The position numbers and the translations under genes were made by a program. This document shows positions 17,119 to 27,158 of a DNA stretch of 64,000 nucleotides, in pieces. The notes under the pieces are model-generated. The model ran no database searches. It was not told the origin of the DNA and saw only the letters and a program-made list of their open reading frames with translations. The stretch's first letter is position 1; each line of letters opens with the position of its first letter. The DNA lies in assembly GCF_031583575.1 (NCBI RefSeq), contig NZ_CP134146.1, positions 1,860,001 through 1,924,000 of the forward strand, given 5' to 3'. Source of the stretch: Thalassotalea nanhaiensis. Its GTDB lineage: Bacteria; Pseudomonadota; Gammaproteobacteria; Enterobacterales; Alteromonadaceae.

Positions 17119-17718
17119 ATGCCTTTACCCTTGTTATGGTTAGGTGCTGCCGTACTAGGCGCAGCTGCCATTAAAGAGCTTGATACAAAACGTGAAGCCC
17201 AAGAACATCATCGTGAGAATAGTGATGGTATAAATACGCGTGGCAACATAAAAAAACATGACTCTGGCATTGCGAAATACCCTAAAGAAGTGTTTAAAAC
17301 AGAGACGTTAGCTATTGTCCGTCCGGGGGCATTAGTTTGTTGTGGACTTGGCGGTGTTTTAGAGCATACGGGAATATTAGTTGACGAAGACACTATTGTT
17401 GAATTACATGGCAGTGGTCTAATAAAAGCAATTTCACCGAGTAGATTTTTACAAGAGCGCTCAGGCACTGAAATATATGTTGCTTGTGATTCAACGGGGG
17501 AGTCTATCTGTGATGACTTAACCGCAGAGCGTGCAATAAAACAAATATATGATTACCAAGAGTATGATTTAATTAAAAATAATTGTAATCGCTTTGTTTG
17601 GCAGTGTATTAGTGGGTTAAAAGAAGATATCACCACGTTTCATCAATTGAATAAAAGCCTATCAAAACGATATGATCGAAAAATTTATTGGGATCGGTGG
17701 GATACTAAAGCCAATTAG
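17119..17718 (+). CDS. LRAT/NC-domain protein
   Basis: A 199-residue protein with a short hydrophobic N-terminus (residues 3-17), a charged linker to about residue 60, then a permuted papain-like LRAT domain. The catalytic His is in LEHTGILVDEDTIVELHG and the catalytic Cys in NNCNRFVWQC, with RPGALVCCGLGG before them. LRAT-type enzymes transfer acyl groups or act as phospholipases or amidases through a thioester on this Cys. The actual substrate cannot be told. It is a single gene between alaA and an MFS gene, ATG 17119, with no obvious operon partner. The N-terminus suggests membrane attachment. Confidence 0.7.
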   Translation: MPLPLLWLGAAVLGAAAIKELDTKREAQEHHRENSDGINTRGNIKKHDSGIAKYPKEVFKTETLAIVRPGALVCCGLGGVLEHTGILVDEDTIVELHGSGLIKAISPSRFLQERSGTEIYVACDSTGESICDDLTAERAIKQIYDYQEYDLIKNNCNRFVWQCISGLKEDITTFHQLNKSLSKRYDRKIYWDRWDTKAN

Positions 17719-17723
17719 ACCCG

Positions 17724-17753
17724 ATAAACTATAAACTATAAACGAAAAACGAG
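17724..17753. repeat. AAACTAT/AAACGAG heptamer run
   Basis: Directly after the LRAT-gene stop come ATAAACT, ATAAACT, ATAAACG, AAAAACG: tandem near-identical 7-base units. The same vocabulary recurs inverted at about 17800-17818 (TCTAGTCTCTAGTTT) and in larger arrays at 43220-43260 and 51687-51721. Confidence 0.6.
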
Positions 17754-17912
17754 GCATAACCCCGACTTATAGGGCTCTCATATGATTTTTGCTCTTCGCT
17801 TCTAGTCTCTAGTTTCCATCCTTTTATTAATTTATATTAACAAGTTGCTTACATAGTTGCTTGCAAATGTTAGTGTTAGCCCGTTTAGAAAATCAAGCAG
17901 TAAAGAGTAGTT

Positions 17913-19181
17913 ATGCAAAGCGACATTTCCATCAACCGATTTAAACAATTTCCATTACTTATGTGGATTTTGTTATTTGGATCATTCATTACCCGTGGTA
18001 GTTACTATATGGTTTGGCCGTTTCTTGCGGTGATCCTGTATGAAAAGTTTGCCTTATCAGCAACTCAAGTTGGCTTGATCTTATCAAATGCCGCTGTTAT
18101 TTCAGTATTAGTCAGCTTTGCTGGCAGTGTTTTATCTGATCGAGTAGGCCGTCATCAATTAATGTATATCAGTGGGCTTTTATACATCATTTCGTTTTCT
18201 ATTTTGGCGCAAGTCGATACCATCACAGGTTACGTGGTGGTTATTACGCTGTGTTCTATTGCAACTGCACTGTGGAGGCCATTAACGTCAGCACTGATTG
18301 GCGATATTATTAGCGATTCAAAAACTCGTGAGCTTGCCATGCAGTCTCTGTACTTCGTTGTTAATGTTGGGTGTGCGATAGGGCCGCTATTAGGAGTTTG
18401 GTTTGGTTTAACTGGTGAGCAATCGAGCTTTTATATTACGGCTGGCGCATTTGCTTTTTTATTGGGGCTACTATATTGGGGCTTTAATCAACATAAGGTA
18501 AATACCAACAGTAAGAAAGTCAATATAGATAAAGCCAGTGATAAAGCTAAGCCTGTTAGCGAAAATAGAGGTCAAATTATTGCTGTGCTGTTACAAGACA
18601 GGCTTTTGCAGTGTTTGATTGTTGCCAACATATTATGCATGTTTATTTATGCGCAAATGGACAGCTCATTAATTCAGTATTTAACTCGTGCAGAAGTTCC
18701 TAACTTACTAGAGTTAATTTCATCAATGATCTTTACCAATGCTCTGGTGATTATATCTACGCAATTTATTTTGCTTAAGTTTATGGCTGGTTTAACTCTG
18801 ATCGCCAGAATACAAATAGGCTTGGTGATGTTGATGTTCTCTCAGATTTGGTTGGCGGTAAATCCACTTGAACTTTTCTGGGGCTGGATTGGGGCAATTA
18901 TTGTAATGAGCCTAGCTGAAGCAATACTATTTCCAACAATGAATGTGCATATTGACCGTTTGGCACCGGATCATCTTCGTGGTGCATATTTTGGGGCTTC
19001 TTCGTTTTATGATTTTGGTTTTGCTTTGGCGCCGCTGGGCGGAGGGATAATCCTTGATCATTTAGGTGGCCCTTGGTTATTTATGATTGGTGCAGCATTA
19101 TGTTTAGTGGTTATTTATATGTATGCCATTTTAGATAAGCTGCCAAGGCCAGATTTTGAACGATTAAAAGAAGGTAGTTAG
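17913..19181 (+). CDS. MFS transporter (DHA1-like)
   Basis: A 422-residue major facilitator protein with about 12 hydrophobic segments and a cytoplasmic loop near residues 195-225. The conserved loop 2-3 motif A is present as GSVLSDRVGRHQLM, and ALWRPLTSALIGD follows helix 4. This places it with proton-coupled drug and metabolite exporters of the MdtH/YfcJ kind. The substrate is unknown. It is a single gene, convergent with a small secreted-protein gene, with a 14-bp palindrome 5 bases past the stop. Confidence 0.85.
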   Translation: MQSDISINRFKQFPLLMWILLFGSFITRGSYYMVWPFLAVILYEKFALSATQVGLILSNAAVISVLVSFAGSVLSDRVGRHQLMYISGLLYIISFSILAQVDTITGYVVVITLCSIATALWRPLTSALIGDIISDSKTRELAMQSLYFVVNVGCAIGPLLGVWFGLTGEQSSFYITAGAFAFLLGLLYWGFNQHKVNTNSKKVNIDKASDKAKPVSENRGQIIAVLLQDRLLQCLIVANILCMFIYAQMDSSLIQYLTRAEVPNLLELISSMIFTNALVIISTQFILLKFMAGLTLIARIQIGLVMLMFSQIWLAVNPLELFWGWIGAIIVMSLAEAILFPTMNVHIDRLAPDHLRGAYFGASSFYDFGFALAPLGGGIILDHLGGPWLFMIGAALCLVVIYMYAILDKLPRPDFERLKEGS

Positions 19182-19185
19182 AAAC

Positions 19186-19199
19186 GAGGCTCGAGCCTC
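19186..19199. repeat. 14-bp perfect palindrome
   Basis: GAGGCTCGAGCCTC lies between the MFS stop and the convergent small gene. It is flanked by AAACGAGG-like bases related to the heptamer repeats. It may form a hairpin, but no T tract follows, so a terminator role is only possible. Confidence 0.5.
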
Positions 19200-19256
19200 T
19201 AAAAACGAAGAGTGGGGCAATCACTAGAAAAGTGAGCCCCGATGTTCGCAGAAAAG

Positions 19257-19637
19257 TTAGTGCTTTGTTGATGAATACAAGCTGTTACTTGAACAGTTGG
19301 CTAAAGCCTCAAATTCTTTTGATAAGGCTCTACCTTCTTCGCTATTTTCCATCACATTCTCACCAGCAGCCCAAGATTGCATATTAGGGTATACATCAAC
19401 AAACATAAAACCTTCTCTATTACCGACTCTTGGTTCTAAGTTGTAGCTATTAATACCGCCGCCCTTAACATTAGCATTCATGAATTTGACCCATTTATCA
19501 TTTAGTGCACCAGCATCTTTCATTGTTTTTCCGTCATTTAGTTTGCACTGCCAAACATCAACAATTGTTGGCTCGGCAAAACTGTATGAACTAAATAAAA
19601 TAAATAAACTTGCTAATAATTTGATTGTATTTTTCAT
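19257..19637 (-). CDS. Small secreted protein, unknown function
   Basis: A 126-residue protein with a clear signal peptide (residues 1-21, ending SYSFA). The mature part of about 105 residues reads VDVWQCKLNDGKTMKDAG and FVDVYPNMQSWAAGENVM. Cys in VWQC and Cys in ALANCSS could form a disulfide. The spacing of aromatic strand and helix resembles dimeric alpha-beta barrel proteins, but I do not recognise the family. It is a single gene on the minus strand with a promoter region of about 140 bases before it. Confidence 0.7.
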   Translation of the reverse strand: MKNTIKLLASLFILFSSYSFAEPTIVDVWQCKLNDGKTMKDAGALNDKWVKFMNANVKGGGINSYNLEPRVGNREGFMFVDVYPNMQSWAAGENVMENSEEGRALSKEFEALANCSSNSLYSSTKH

Positions 19638-19780
19638 TATTGTTTCCTTGATTGAGTATCCAAAGAAAACGAGGGGCTAATTCCAACTCCCAAGACAACT
19701 TTCCCATTATCGTGGTCAATTATTGTACAGCAATACAAATAATACAAATTTAGAGCTACCTCATACCAAATAATGGGCAT

Positions 19781-19813
19781 AAAAAAAGTCAGGGGCATAT
19801 TTATGCCACTGAC
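19781..19813 (-). terminator. proS terminator
   Basis: On the minus strand GTCAGTGGCAT, loop AAAT, ATGCCCCTGAC forms an 11-bp stem with one mismatch and is followed by seven T. It lies about 45 bases past the proS stop. Confidence 0.85.
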
Positions 19814-19857
19814 TCGATTAAAACGGTTAACCTATTTTAGGAAAACACACTGATTAC

Positions 19858-21573
19858 TTAGATGTTAGTGATAAACTCTGATACATCGGCAATTTTAAGC
19901 GTTGATTTGTCACCTGAAATACGGTTTTTGTATTCAACTTCTGCGTTATCAAGATTACGCTCACCAACGATAATGCTATGTGGAATACCAATAAGCTCCA
20001 TATCTTTAAACATAACACCAGGGCGTTCTTTACGGTCATCAATCATAACTTCAATACCGGCAGCTTTAAGGTCTGTGTACAGTTGCTCTGCTGTTTCATG
20101 TACGCGATGTGATTTATGCATGTTCATTGGAATGATCACAACTTTAAACGGCGCAATCGCTTCTGGCCAAATAATGCCATTTTCGTCATTATTTTGCTCA
20201 ATCGCAGCTGCAACAATACGAGAAACACCAATACCGTAACAACCCATTGTTAATGTTTGGTTTTTACCTTGGTCGTTTAATACCGCAGCGCCCATTGCTT
20301 TGGCATATTTATCACCTAATTGGAAAATATGACCAACTTCAATGCCGCGTTTTATTTCTATTGTGCCGTTACCACATGGGCTAGGATCACCAGCAACAAC
20401 GTTTCGAATATCAGCTATGGTGTACTCTTTAATGTCACGATCAAAGTTTACGCCATTAAAGTGGAAGCCTGTTTCGTTTGCACCGCAAATAAAGTCGCTT
20501 AAATGTGCCGCGCTTCTATCAACAATTACGGCAGTATTTAAGTTTACCGGGCCAATAGAGCCAGCATCACAATTTGCTGCTGCTGCAATTTGCTCATCAC
20601 TGGCAAATGTTAATGGTGTAGCAACGCCGTCAATCTTTTCTGCTTTAATTTCGTTCAGATCATGATCGCCGCGTAAAACAAGCGCTACAATAGGTGCAGT
20701 TTCACCTTCTTCACACTCACCAACTACCAACAAGGTTTTAGCAACTCTATTTGCTGCTACATCAAAGAATTTACACACATCATCAATACTATGAACATCA
20801 GGAGTAGCAACTTTGCTAATGTCCATTTCAGCTGCCGCACGCTCACCAGCAGGTGCCAGTGCTTCAGCTTTTTCGATGTTTGCTGCATAATCGCTGTGTG
20901 AACTAAAAGCGATATCATCTTCACCCGATTCAGCAAGCACATGGAACTCATGTGACGCATCACCACCGATAGAGCCTGTATCAGCAATAACTGGGCGATA
21001 ATCTAAACCTAAACGGTCGAATATACGACAGTAAGCGGCGTGCATGTTTTGATAAGTTGTATCTAGACATTCTTGTGATAAATGGAAAGAATACGCATCT
21101 TTCATTAAGAATTCACGACCACGCATAACACCGAAACGAGGACGAATCTCATCACGGAACTTAGTTTGTACCTGATACATACTAAGTGGTAACTGTTTAT
21201 ATGAGTTTAATTCAAAGCTAATTAACTTTGTGATCACTTCTTCGTGAGTCGGGCCTAAAACGAACGAACGGTGATGTCTGTCTTGCATGCGAAGTAACTC
21301 TGGACCATAGTCTTCCCAACGGCCTGATTCTTCCCATAAATCGGCTGGTTGTACTAATGGCATCAGCATTTCAATAGCGCCGGCTCTGTCCATTTCTTCA
21401 CGAACAATGTTTTCAACTTTCTTTAATACTTTTAACCCGGTAGGCAACCAAGTGTATAAACCTGAAGCTAATGGTCGAATTAAACCTGCACGTAACATGT
21501 ATTGATGACTGATAACTTCAGCACTTGCTGGAGTTTCTTTGAGGGTAGAAAGTAGATATTGGCTAGTGCGCAT
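19858..21573 (-). CDS. proS: Prolyl-tRNA synthetase
   Basis: Charges tRNA-Pro with proline. The 571-residue protein is the long bacterial form: class II motif 1 region [17 protein letters not shown], motif 2 [21 protein letters not shown], the inserted YbaK-type editing domain (about residues 225-400), motif 3 [17 protein letters not shown] and the C-terminal anticodon-binding domain. The length equals that of E. coli ProS. ATG 21573 gives the normal [16 protein letters not shown] start. It is a single gene with a terminator downstream. Confidence 0.97.
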   Translation of the reverse strand: MRTSQYLLSTLKETPASAEVISHQYMLRAGLIRPLASGLYTWLPTGLKVLKKVENIVREEMDRAGAIEMLMPLVQPADLWEESGRWEDYGPELLRMQDRHHRSFVLGPTHEEVITKLISFELNSYKQLPLSMYQVQTKFRDEIRPRFGVMRGREFLMKDAYSFHLSQECLDTTYQNMHAAYCRIFDRLGLDYRPVIADTGSIGGDASHEFHVLAESGEDDIAFSSHSDYAANIEKAEALAPAGERAAAEMDISKVATPDVHSIDDVCKFFDVAANRVAKTLLVVGECEEGETAPIVALVLRGDHDLNEIKAEKIDGVATPLTFASDEQIAAAANCDAGSIGPVNLNTAVIVDRSAAHLSDFICGANETGFHFNGVNFDRDIKEYTIADIRNVVAGDPSPCGNGTIEIKRGIEVGHIFQLGDKYAKAMGAAVLNDQGKNQTLTMGCYGIGVSRIVAAAIEQNNDENGIIWPEAIAPFKVVIIPMNMHKSHRVHETAEQLYTDLKAAGIEVMIDDRKERPGVMFKDMELIGIPHSIIVGERNLDNAEVEYKNRISGDKSTLKIADVSEFITNI

Positions 21574-21700
21574 TACTGTTCAATTCCGAAATATAAAGTG
21601 ATAAAAAATTTTTTCTGTATTCTAACAGCACAGTGGACTTTGGCAAAACTGAAATTGCTATATTGAAGGAATTAAACCAATTAAAGTAATTTTATCGCGA

Positions 21701-21913
21701 TTATGAGCGTTTACGACGAATATAACTGCGTTTATTGCTGCAATGTTTGTGACAACGCCTACGAGAATTTAACCACCACATGCTGTGGTCTTTAGGACTG
21801 TTGGGTAAATGGCTCAAAGAGGGCTCTAAGGGAGGCGTATGCAGGGCAAATTCAACACTGGTAACTAGGTAGTTATCACGTAGAAGTTCATTATCTGAGT
21901 TAATGTCGGCCAT
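21701..21913 (-). CDS. Small basic-tailed hypothetical ORF
   Basis: A 70-codon ORF (ATG 21913 with GGTAG 6 bases upstream) in the 644-base proS-trhO spacer. It begins MADINSDNELLRD and ends in a very basic Cys/His/Arg/Lys-rich tail with RRRCHKHCSNKRSYIRRKR. I do not recognise it. A ribosome site, sensible start and biased composition argue for a gene; small size and repeat-rich surroundings argue against. It stops 127 bases upstream of proS on the same strand. Confidence 0.35.
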   Translation of the reverse strand: MADINSDNELLRDNYLVTSVEFALHTPPLEPSLSHLPNSPKDHSMWWLNSRRRCHKHCSNKRSYIRRKRS

Positions 21914-21990
21914 AGCTACCATCAATTTAACTGGTCAAATTTTGACCAATAATAAATCTATTCAAGCTAGAATTCAAATTTATTTACTTC

Positions 21991-22214
21991 AGGAACGAGT
22001 TACGAATACATTCCATTCCGAATACGGCACTTCGTACCTTCGAATTAAAATACTATCGAAGCTACGCATTCGACGTTACGAAGTAACATATCCGAAACTA
22101 AGGAACGAGTTAAGAATACATTCCATTCCGAATACGCTATCGCTACGATAACTACTTCGTGATTCGAAATGAAATGCATTCGAAGGCACGAAGTAGCGAA
22201 GCTACGTATTCGAA
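21991..22214. repeat. Repeat-rich spacer with 36-bp direct repeats
   Basis: Two direct copies of a 36-base unit starting AGGAACGAGTTA (21991-22026 and 22101-22136) differ at one base. They are interspersed with fragments such as CGAAGCTACG, ATTCGAA and ACGAAGTA. The 26-bp repeat at 22189-22214 is identical to 15639-15664. No coding function is visible. The array ends 3 bases before the trhO stop codon. Confidence 0.75.
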
Positions 22215-22217
22215 GTG

Positions 22218-23198
22218 TTAAGCGTTGTTTTGTTGTTGCTTAATTTTTGCTTTTTTATCCTGGCGACGTTGTTCAATGGTTTTACTAACTTCGCTGCCAA
22301 TGTGATTTTCACCACGGGCTTTGGCAAGGTTCATTTGCTTTTCACGCTCAGCATAACGTGCACGTTGCTCATCAGTTACTTTGTTAATACAACGATGACA
22401 ACTCACGCCACGTTCGTATTCTGGACGTTGTTTTTCTTCTTCAGTAATAGGCATACGACATGCGTGACATTGATCGTATTTACCTTTTTCTAAAGAATGA
22501 TCAACGGCAACGCGATCATCAAACACAAAACAGTCGCCTTGCCATAACGTATCTTCTTGTGGAACTTCTTCAAGGTATTTTAAAATGCCACCTTCAAGGT
22601 GATAAACTTCGTCAAAGCCTTGCTCTTTCATATACGCAGTAGACTTTTCACAGCGAATGCCACCGGTACAGAACATCGCAACTTTTTTGTGCTTTGTTGG
22701 ATCCAGGTTTTCTTTTACATATTGCGGAAACTCTCTGAACGTTTCTGTTTCAGGGTTTACCGCGTATTTAAATGTACCAATTTCAATCTCATAATCGTTA
22801 CGGGTATCAACCAATAACACTTCAGGATCTGAAATTAACGCATTCCAGTCTTGTGGCTTAACGTACGTACCAACCACTTGTTTAGGATCGATTCCTTCAA
22901 CGCCCATCGTAACGATTTCTTTTTTAAGCTTTACTTTACAGCGTTTAAAAGGGGCTTCATCAGTGAAAGATTCTTTATGAGATAGGTTCGCTAAACGCTC
23001 ATCGGCTTGTAAAAATGCCAAGACATTATCAATGCCTTCTCGAGTGCCTGCAATAGTTCCGTTAATCCCTTCATTGGCAATTAACAGGGTACCTTTAACA
23101 TCATTCGTTTCCATAGCGCTATGGATGGGTTTTCTAAGTTGTTCGAAATTTTCTAAAGTAACAAATTTATAAAGTGCACAAACTACAAATTGTGACAT
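22218..23198 (-). CDS. trhO: tRNA uridine(34) hydroxylase, rhodanese family
   Basis: TrhO (YceA) hydroxylates U34 of certain tRNAs, the oxygen-dependent route to 5-hydroxyuridine. The 326-residue protein has the N-terminal acylphosphatase-like domain with [16 protein letters not shown]. The rhodanese domain has the active Cys in [14 protein letters not shown]-terminal zinc-finger-like part has CHACRMPI and CHRCINK, followed by a charged Lys/Gln-rich tail. The length is normal. It is a single gene with a spacer of about 140 bases upstream. Confidence 0.93.
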   Translation of the reverse strand: MSQFVVCALYKFVTLENFEQLRKPIHSAMETNDVKGTLLIANEGINGTIAGTREGIDNVLAFLQADERLANLSHKESFTDEAPFKRCKVKLKKEIVTMGVEGIDPKQVVGTYVKPQDWNALISDPEVLLVDTRNDYEIEIGTFKYAVNPETETFREFPQYVKENLDPTKHKKVAMFCTGGIRCEKSTAYMKEQGFDEVYHLEGGILKYLEEVPQEDTLWQGDCFVFDDRVAVDHSLEKGKYDQCHACRMPITEEEKQRPEYERGVSCHRCINKVTDEQRARYAEREKQMNLAKARGENHIGSEVSKTIEQRRQDKKAKIKQQQNNA

Positions 23199-23340
23199 GG
23201 TAATTCCTCTTGCTGACCAGAACGTAAATCTGGCGCTGATTAGGTTTAATTAAAGTAGTAATAAGCTTTTCAGAGATTACTTATTACCAATAAAGCGCCG
23301 CGATTATACCTATATAGTTCGATATTACCAAGTCTGTGGC

Positions 23341-24057
23341 CTAAGACTTTTCAATACTGAGCACCGTGCAGTCGTTATTATGTATTTGCCAGCGAATATT
23401 CAAGTCGTACAAGTTCATGCCATATTCTTGTCGGTCAGTTTGTGCTTTTTTATAGGCGGGCCTTGGGTCTTGGTTTAACACTTGCTCGATAAACAACCTT
23501 AAATCCTGATAATTTGATCCAAGTGAGAGCAGTTGTTGCTGTGCATTATCTGTAAAGCTTATAACAAAATTTGTTTGTTCAGGCATGGGCGCCATAATGG
23601 ATTGGGCATCTTGTACGCTGTCAGAGTAGGGGATATAAGGTTTTATATCTAAAATCGGTGTGCCGTCCAAGAGATCCAAGCCGCTAATATCAAGTGCTAA
23701 ATTACCATTTACGGTAGATGTGCCCGTAAGTTTAACTACTGACATACCTATTGGGTTTGGCCTAAAGGTAGAGCGAGTTGAGAATACACCGGTTTTTTTG
23801 TTACCGCCCAAGCGAGGAGCTTTAACCAATGGCTTCCAACCTTGCTCGCTGGTACCGTGAAAGACAAAGACTAACCAAAGGTGAGAGTGTTGTTCAATAT
23901 CTCGAATCAGTTCTAACTGGTTGTCTGCAATTAATAATTCCAGCTTTCCGTGCGCGGCAGTCACCAGCCCAGGCTGCCTTGGTATAGCAAATTTTTGCTT
24001 ATATGGAGAGTGAATTACTCCAACTGGAGTAAATGAATAACTGCTTTGTACGGTCAT
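23341..24057 (-). CDS. trmO: tRNA (t6A37) N6-methyltransferase
   Basis: TrmO (YaeB/TsaA) methylates N6-threonylcarbamoyladenosine at position 37 of tRNA-Thr(GGU), using SAM. The 238-residue protein has GVIHSPYKQKFAIPRQPGL, WLVFVFHGT, TRSTFRPNPIGMSVVKL and DIKPYIPYSD, the conserved blocks of the family's beta-barrel domain, followed by a C-terminal domain. It begins 19 bases past the RcsF-like gene on the same strand, matching the rcsF-trmO pair of E. coli. Confidence 0.93.
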   Translation of the reverse strand: MTVQSSYSFTPVGVIHSPYKQKFAIPRQPGLVTAAHGKLELLIADNQLELIRDIEQHSHLWLVFVFHGTSEQGWKPLVKAPRLGGNKKTGVFSTRSTFRPNPIGMSVVKLTGTSTVNGNLALDISGLDLLDGTPILDIKPYIPYSDSVQDAQSIMAPMPEQTNFVISFTDNAQQQLLSLGSNYQDLRLFIEQVLNQDPRPAYKKAQTDRQEYGMNLYDLNIRWQIHNNDCTVLSIEKS

Positions 24058-24076
24058 GATTTAAAATTAATTGCTG

Positions 24077-24481
24077 TTAATGCTCTGAAATTTGAAACGC
24101 TTTGCCATAACAAACCATCATTTCTAAGCATTGTTGATCTTCAATAGGTGTACAAGAGGTAAAAACAACTGCATTTGCCTCCATGCTAGCGGCTTTTTCT
24201 CTTGCCATAGTGCGGGCATCTGCGGCGTTGGCTGGAATATCGTTTTCTTTAGCTTTGCAGCTGTCACCTTCAACTAAGCCCAGAAATTTCACTTTACCAG
24301 GTAACTCGTTTTCATCTTGAAAAACAGTAACATTACCAGCGGCAAAATACTCATCGAAATTTTCTTTATCTAAATTAGTTTCGACACTCGGACCATTTGT
24401 ACATGCGCAAAGCAGCATAATACTGTTGATTACTAGTAAGTTTGTAACTTGTTTTCGAAATGTTTTTTTCATTGGTTTCAT
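24077..24481 (-). CDS. rcsF: RcsF-family lipoprotein
   Basis: A 134-residue lipoprotein. The signal peptide ends in the lipobox-like LLCAC (the acylated Cys about residue 27), followed by an acidic linker and the RcsF domain. The four structural Cys of RcsF are in place: GDSC, TSC, QQC and MVC, with ANAVVFTSC and CYGKAFQIS as in the family. In enterobacteria RcsF is the outer-membrane sensor of envelope stress that signals through IgaA to the RcsCDB phosphorelay. Here it lies 10 bases downstream of a hybrid histidine kinase gene and 19 bases before trmO. Whether a Rcs-like relay exists cannot be told. ATG 24481 or 24472 could be the start. Confidence 0.82.
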   Translation of the reverse strand: MKPMKKTFRKQVTNLLVINSIMLLCACTNGPSVETNLDKENFDEYFAAGNVTVFQDENELPGKVKFLGLVEGDSCKAKENDIPANAADARTMAREKAASMEANAVVFTSCTPIEDQQCLEMMVCYGKAFQISEH

Positions 24482-24491
24482 CGTTTGTTAA

Positions 24492-26894
24492 TTAAATATA
24501 TTTTATATGTTTATGGATCATTTTCTCTATATCAGCCAATAGAAATGGTTTAGAAATAAAATCATCCATACCAGATTCTATGCATTGTTGTAGATGCTCA
24601 TTTTGTGCATCTGCTGTTAAAGCAATAATAGGAATGTGATCATAGTCTTTATTGGCGCGAATCGTTTGGCTGGCTACATGACCATCCATTATTGGCATAT
24701 GTATATCCATAAATACCAGTTGATAGTCATTATTTTTCACAGCCTCTACCGCTTGCGCACCATCTTCGGCTATATCGACCTCGATGCCTAGCTTTTCAAG
24801 TAATCCTTTCGCGACAATTTGATTCAATTTAAAGTCTTCAGCAAGTAATGCTTTGATGCCATGAAATACACTGTGTTGTTTCTCAATGGCAATAGTGGCT
24901 GACTCTGACGATAAAGAGTTAACAATACTACTGAATAAAACCGGGCAGTGCAGCGTTTGAACATTATCCTTAAAGACAAATAATTCTATACTATCATTTT
25001 GATTAAAATTGGAGATTAGTAATAATTGGATCTTATCGTTGTTTAACCAATCTTTTTGTTTCGCTATGATTTCTTTTACTGCACTATTTTGCTGACCAGT
25101 TAAGTCAATGACGATTAGTGATTCTTCGCTGATTACAGCTTGTTCTCTTGTTAAACATTCAGTACCAGCATTGCACAGTTTTAGGTTTAGCTTGCTCGTA
25201 TGTTGACTAAAAACGTCAATATGATGGGGATTATTGCTATATAAGTATATCGGTTTCTTTAATATTGCCAACGGCTCTTCATCAAGTTGTTTTATGATCG
25301 GTATGGTTAAATTAAATTGACTGCCTTTACCTAGCTCTGATGTAACAGATACATTGCCATCCATTAGACTGGCTAATCGTTTGCAAATTGTTAATCCTAA
25401 GCCCGTACCGCCATGAATTCGGGATGTAGAGTTGTCACCTTGTGAAAATGGCGCAAAAATATGTTCAAGCTTATCTTTACTTAGACCAATTCCTGTATCT
25501 GTTACTGAAAATATAACCTCGCTTCTATCTTCGTTATAGCTCAGTGATACGTTAATAAAGCCTTGTTCGGTGAACTTAACCGCATTAGAGGTTAAATTCA
25601 TTAATATTTGACCAATACGAACAGGGTCGCCATAAAACTTGGTGTTTAATTCTGGGTCATAGTTAAACTGCAATTGTATATTCTTATTTTGTGCGCTAAT
25701 TGCTAAAACATTAGCTACCCGATCAAAAATGGACAATAAATCAAATTCAATATTATCTAAATTGAGCTTGTCACTGTCTATTTTAGAAAAGTCTAAAATA
25801 TCGTTTAATATGTCCAATAGTTGCCTTGCTGAAAGTAAAATTTTGTCGACATAGAGCTTATCTTCTGCTGCAAGGTTTTGATCCTGTAAAAGCTGTGATA
25901 GCCCGATAATACCGTTCATTGGTGTGCGGATCTCGTGACTCATATTTGCTAAAAATTCTCCTCGAGATTTATTCGCTGCTTCTGCTTGTAATTTGGCTCG
26001 CTGAGCAAGTTTGGTTTGCTGTTCAAACTTTGACACTGTTTTAGCGATATCATCCTGCATTTGATTCATTGAATTTAGTAACAAGTTAACATCTGCGGTT
26101 TTACTTTTAAGTTTGGGACGCCTTGAAAAATCACCATTGGAAATACGTTGGGCTAAATTTGTGATGGTATAGAGCGGATTAGATATGTGTTTGATCAAAT
26201 AAAACCGAATTGATAGCAAGGCAAGAATAAATGCTATTTGTAACAGTAGCTTAGTGATCCTAATGTACTTGATCTGTTTTTCTAAGTTATGGCTTTTATT
26301 GACATGCCATTTATCATAATCGTGTTGGAACAAGTCAATTTGCGCCATAATTTCACTTTTAGATTTAAGATATTCAGCACCATAGAGAATATCTTTGGCT
26401 ATAGCTTTACCTGTTTTACTATTTTCTTGATATGCAGTAATCGCATTTAATTCACTCTGAACTAATTTATCAGCTAAGTTAACCGCGATAAGTAATTTAT
26501 TTAGTTCACTTTCGCGAGCGAGCAAATTTTCAACAATTTCGACTAACGGCACTTCCCGGTAATTCTTTTCTTCTCTTTCAGTATGTACTTTATCCCAATA
26601 AATACTGAAATAATGCTCAGGTCGCAAGCGTTCACCATTACGAATTTCTAAGATCTCATAAAAATAATCGCGGTAGGTTGTATCGCCGGTGACAATATAG
26701 GTTCTTGATGTTCGGGTGAGTTTATTTGAGGTATCTCTGACTTGCGCAGCAAGCTCCATAATGGCTATACGATCGTTTTCAAGCGCGTTGAGTTGGTTTG
26801 TCGTTAATTGATAATAATAAAATACACTAATATTTGCGGTGATTAACACCAATAGCAGCATAAAAAAGCGTGAAAAATAACGATTTATAGTCAT
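24492..26894 (-). CDS. Hybrid sensor histidine kinase
   Basis: An 800-residue inner-membrane sensor: TM1 about 8-28, a helical periplasmic domain of about 185 residues, TM2 about 213-233, HAMP about 234-287, HisKA with phosphorylated His320 in [13 protein letters not shown], and HATPase with N-box [13 protein letters not shown] and [13 protein letters not shown] degenerate middle domain (about 545-670) follows, then a receiver with Asp730 in [13 protein letters not shown]. There is no Hpt domain, so it should pass phosphate to a separate carrier. It is related in layout to BarA/RcsC-type kinases; the signal is unknown. It is followed by the rcsF-like gene after 10 bases, probably in one transcript. 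Confidence 0.9.
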   Translation of the reverse strand: MTINRYFSRFFMLLLVLITANISVFYYYQLTTNQLNALENDRIAIMELAAQVRDTSNKLTRTSRTYIVTGDTTYRDYFYEILEIRNGERLRPEHYFSIYWDKVHTEREEKNYREVPLVEIVENLLARESELNKLLIAVNLADKLVQSELNAITAYQENSKTGKAIAKDILYGAEYLKSKSEIMAQIDLFQHDYDKWHVNKSHNLEKQIKYIRITKLLLQIAFILALLSIRFYLIKHISNPLYTITNLAQRISNGDFSRRPKLKSKTADVNLLLNSMNQMQDDIAKTVSKFEQQTKLAQRAKLQAEAANKSRGEFLANMSHEIRTPMNGIIGLSQLLQDQNLAAEDKLYVDKILLSARQLLDILNDILDFSKIDSDKLNLDNIEFDLLSIFDRVANVLAISAQNKNIQLQFNYDPELNTKFYGDPVRIGQILMNLTSNAVKFTEQGFINVSLSYNEDRSEVIFSVTDTGIGLSKDKLEHIFAPFSQGDNSTSRIHGGTGLGLTICKRLASLMDGNVSVTSELGKGSQFNLTIPIIKQLDEEPLAILKKPIYLYSNNPHHIDVFSQHTSKLNLKLCNAGTECLTREQAVISEESLIVIDLTGQQNSAVKEIIAKQKDWLNNDKIQLLLISNFNQNDSIELFVFKDNVQTLHCPVLFSSIVNSLSSESATIAIEKQHSVFHGIKALLAEDFKLNQIVAKGLLEKLGIEVDIAEDGAQAVEAVKNNDYQLVFMDIHMPIMDGHVASQTIRANKDYDHIPIIALTADAQNEHLQQCIESGMDDFISKPFLLADIEKMIHKHIKYI

Positions 26895-27158
26895 TAAGTT
26901 TGAACAGTATGAAAGACGAATAAGTTGAGTTTAAGTGTATCACTGAAGAGCTGATTTAGCGAAAATGTTTATCGTTTTTATGATGTTATCATTGTTGAAG
27001 GTGTAGATATGTGGTGTTAGATCATTCTTACATGTCGGTACAAACTTAATACCATGATTTACACGATGTACTGAATACCGTGATCACATGGATGTGAATG
27101 AACGGTCCATGGTGGTTTGCATTCCATCATCCCTGAAAAACAGAATTTATGCCGTCCA
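26895..27158. other. Spacer between kinase gene and DUF885 gene
   Basis: Together with 27159-27241 this is a 347-base gene-free stretch. It must hold the promoter of the kinase gene. From about 27060 it contains imperfect GTCCATGG-centred repeats (27106-27113 and 27155-27162) that run into the hairpin repeat at 27159. No ORF or RNA gene is evident. Confidence 0.5.

Noticed and set aside
16977-17171. A 64-codon minus-strand ORF upstream of alaA
   Set aside because: It overlaps the start of the LRAT-like gene and the alaA promoter region, with low-complexity composition.
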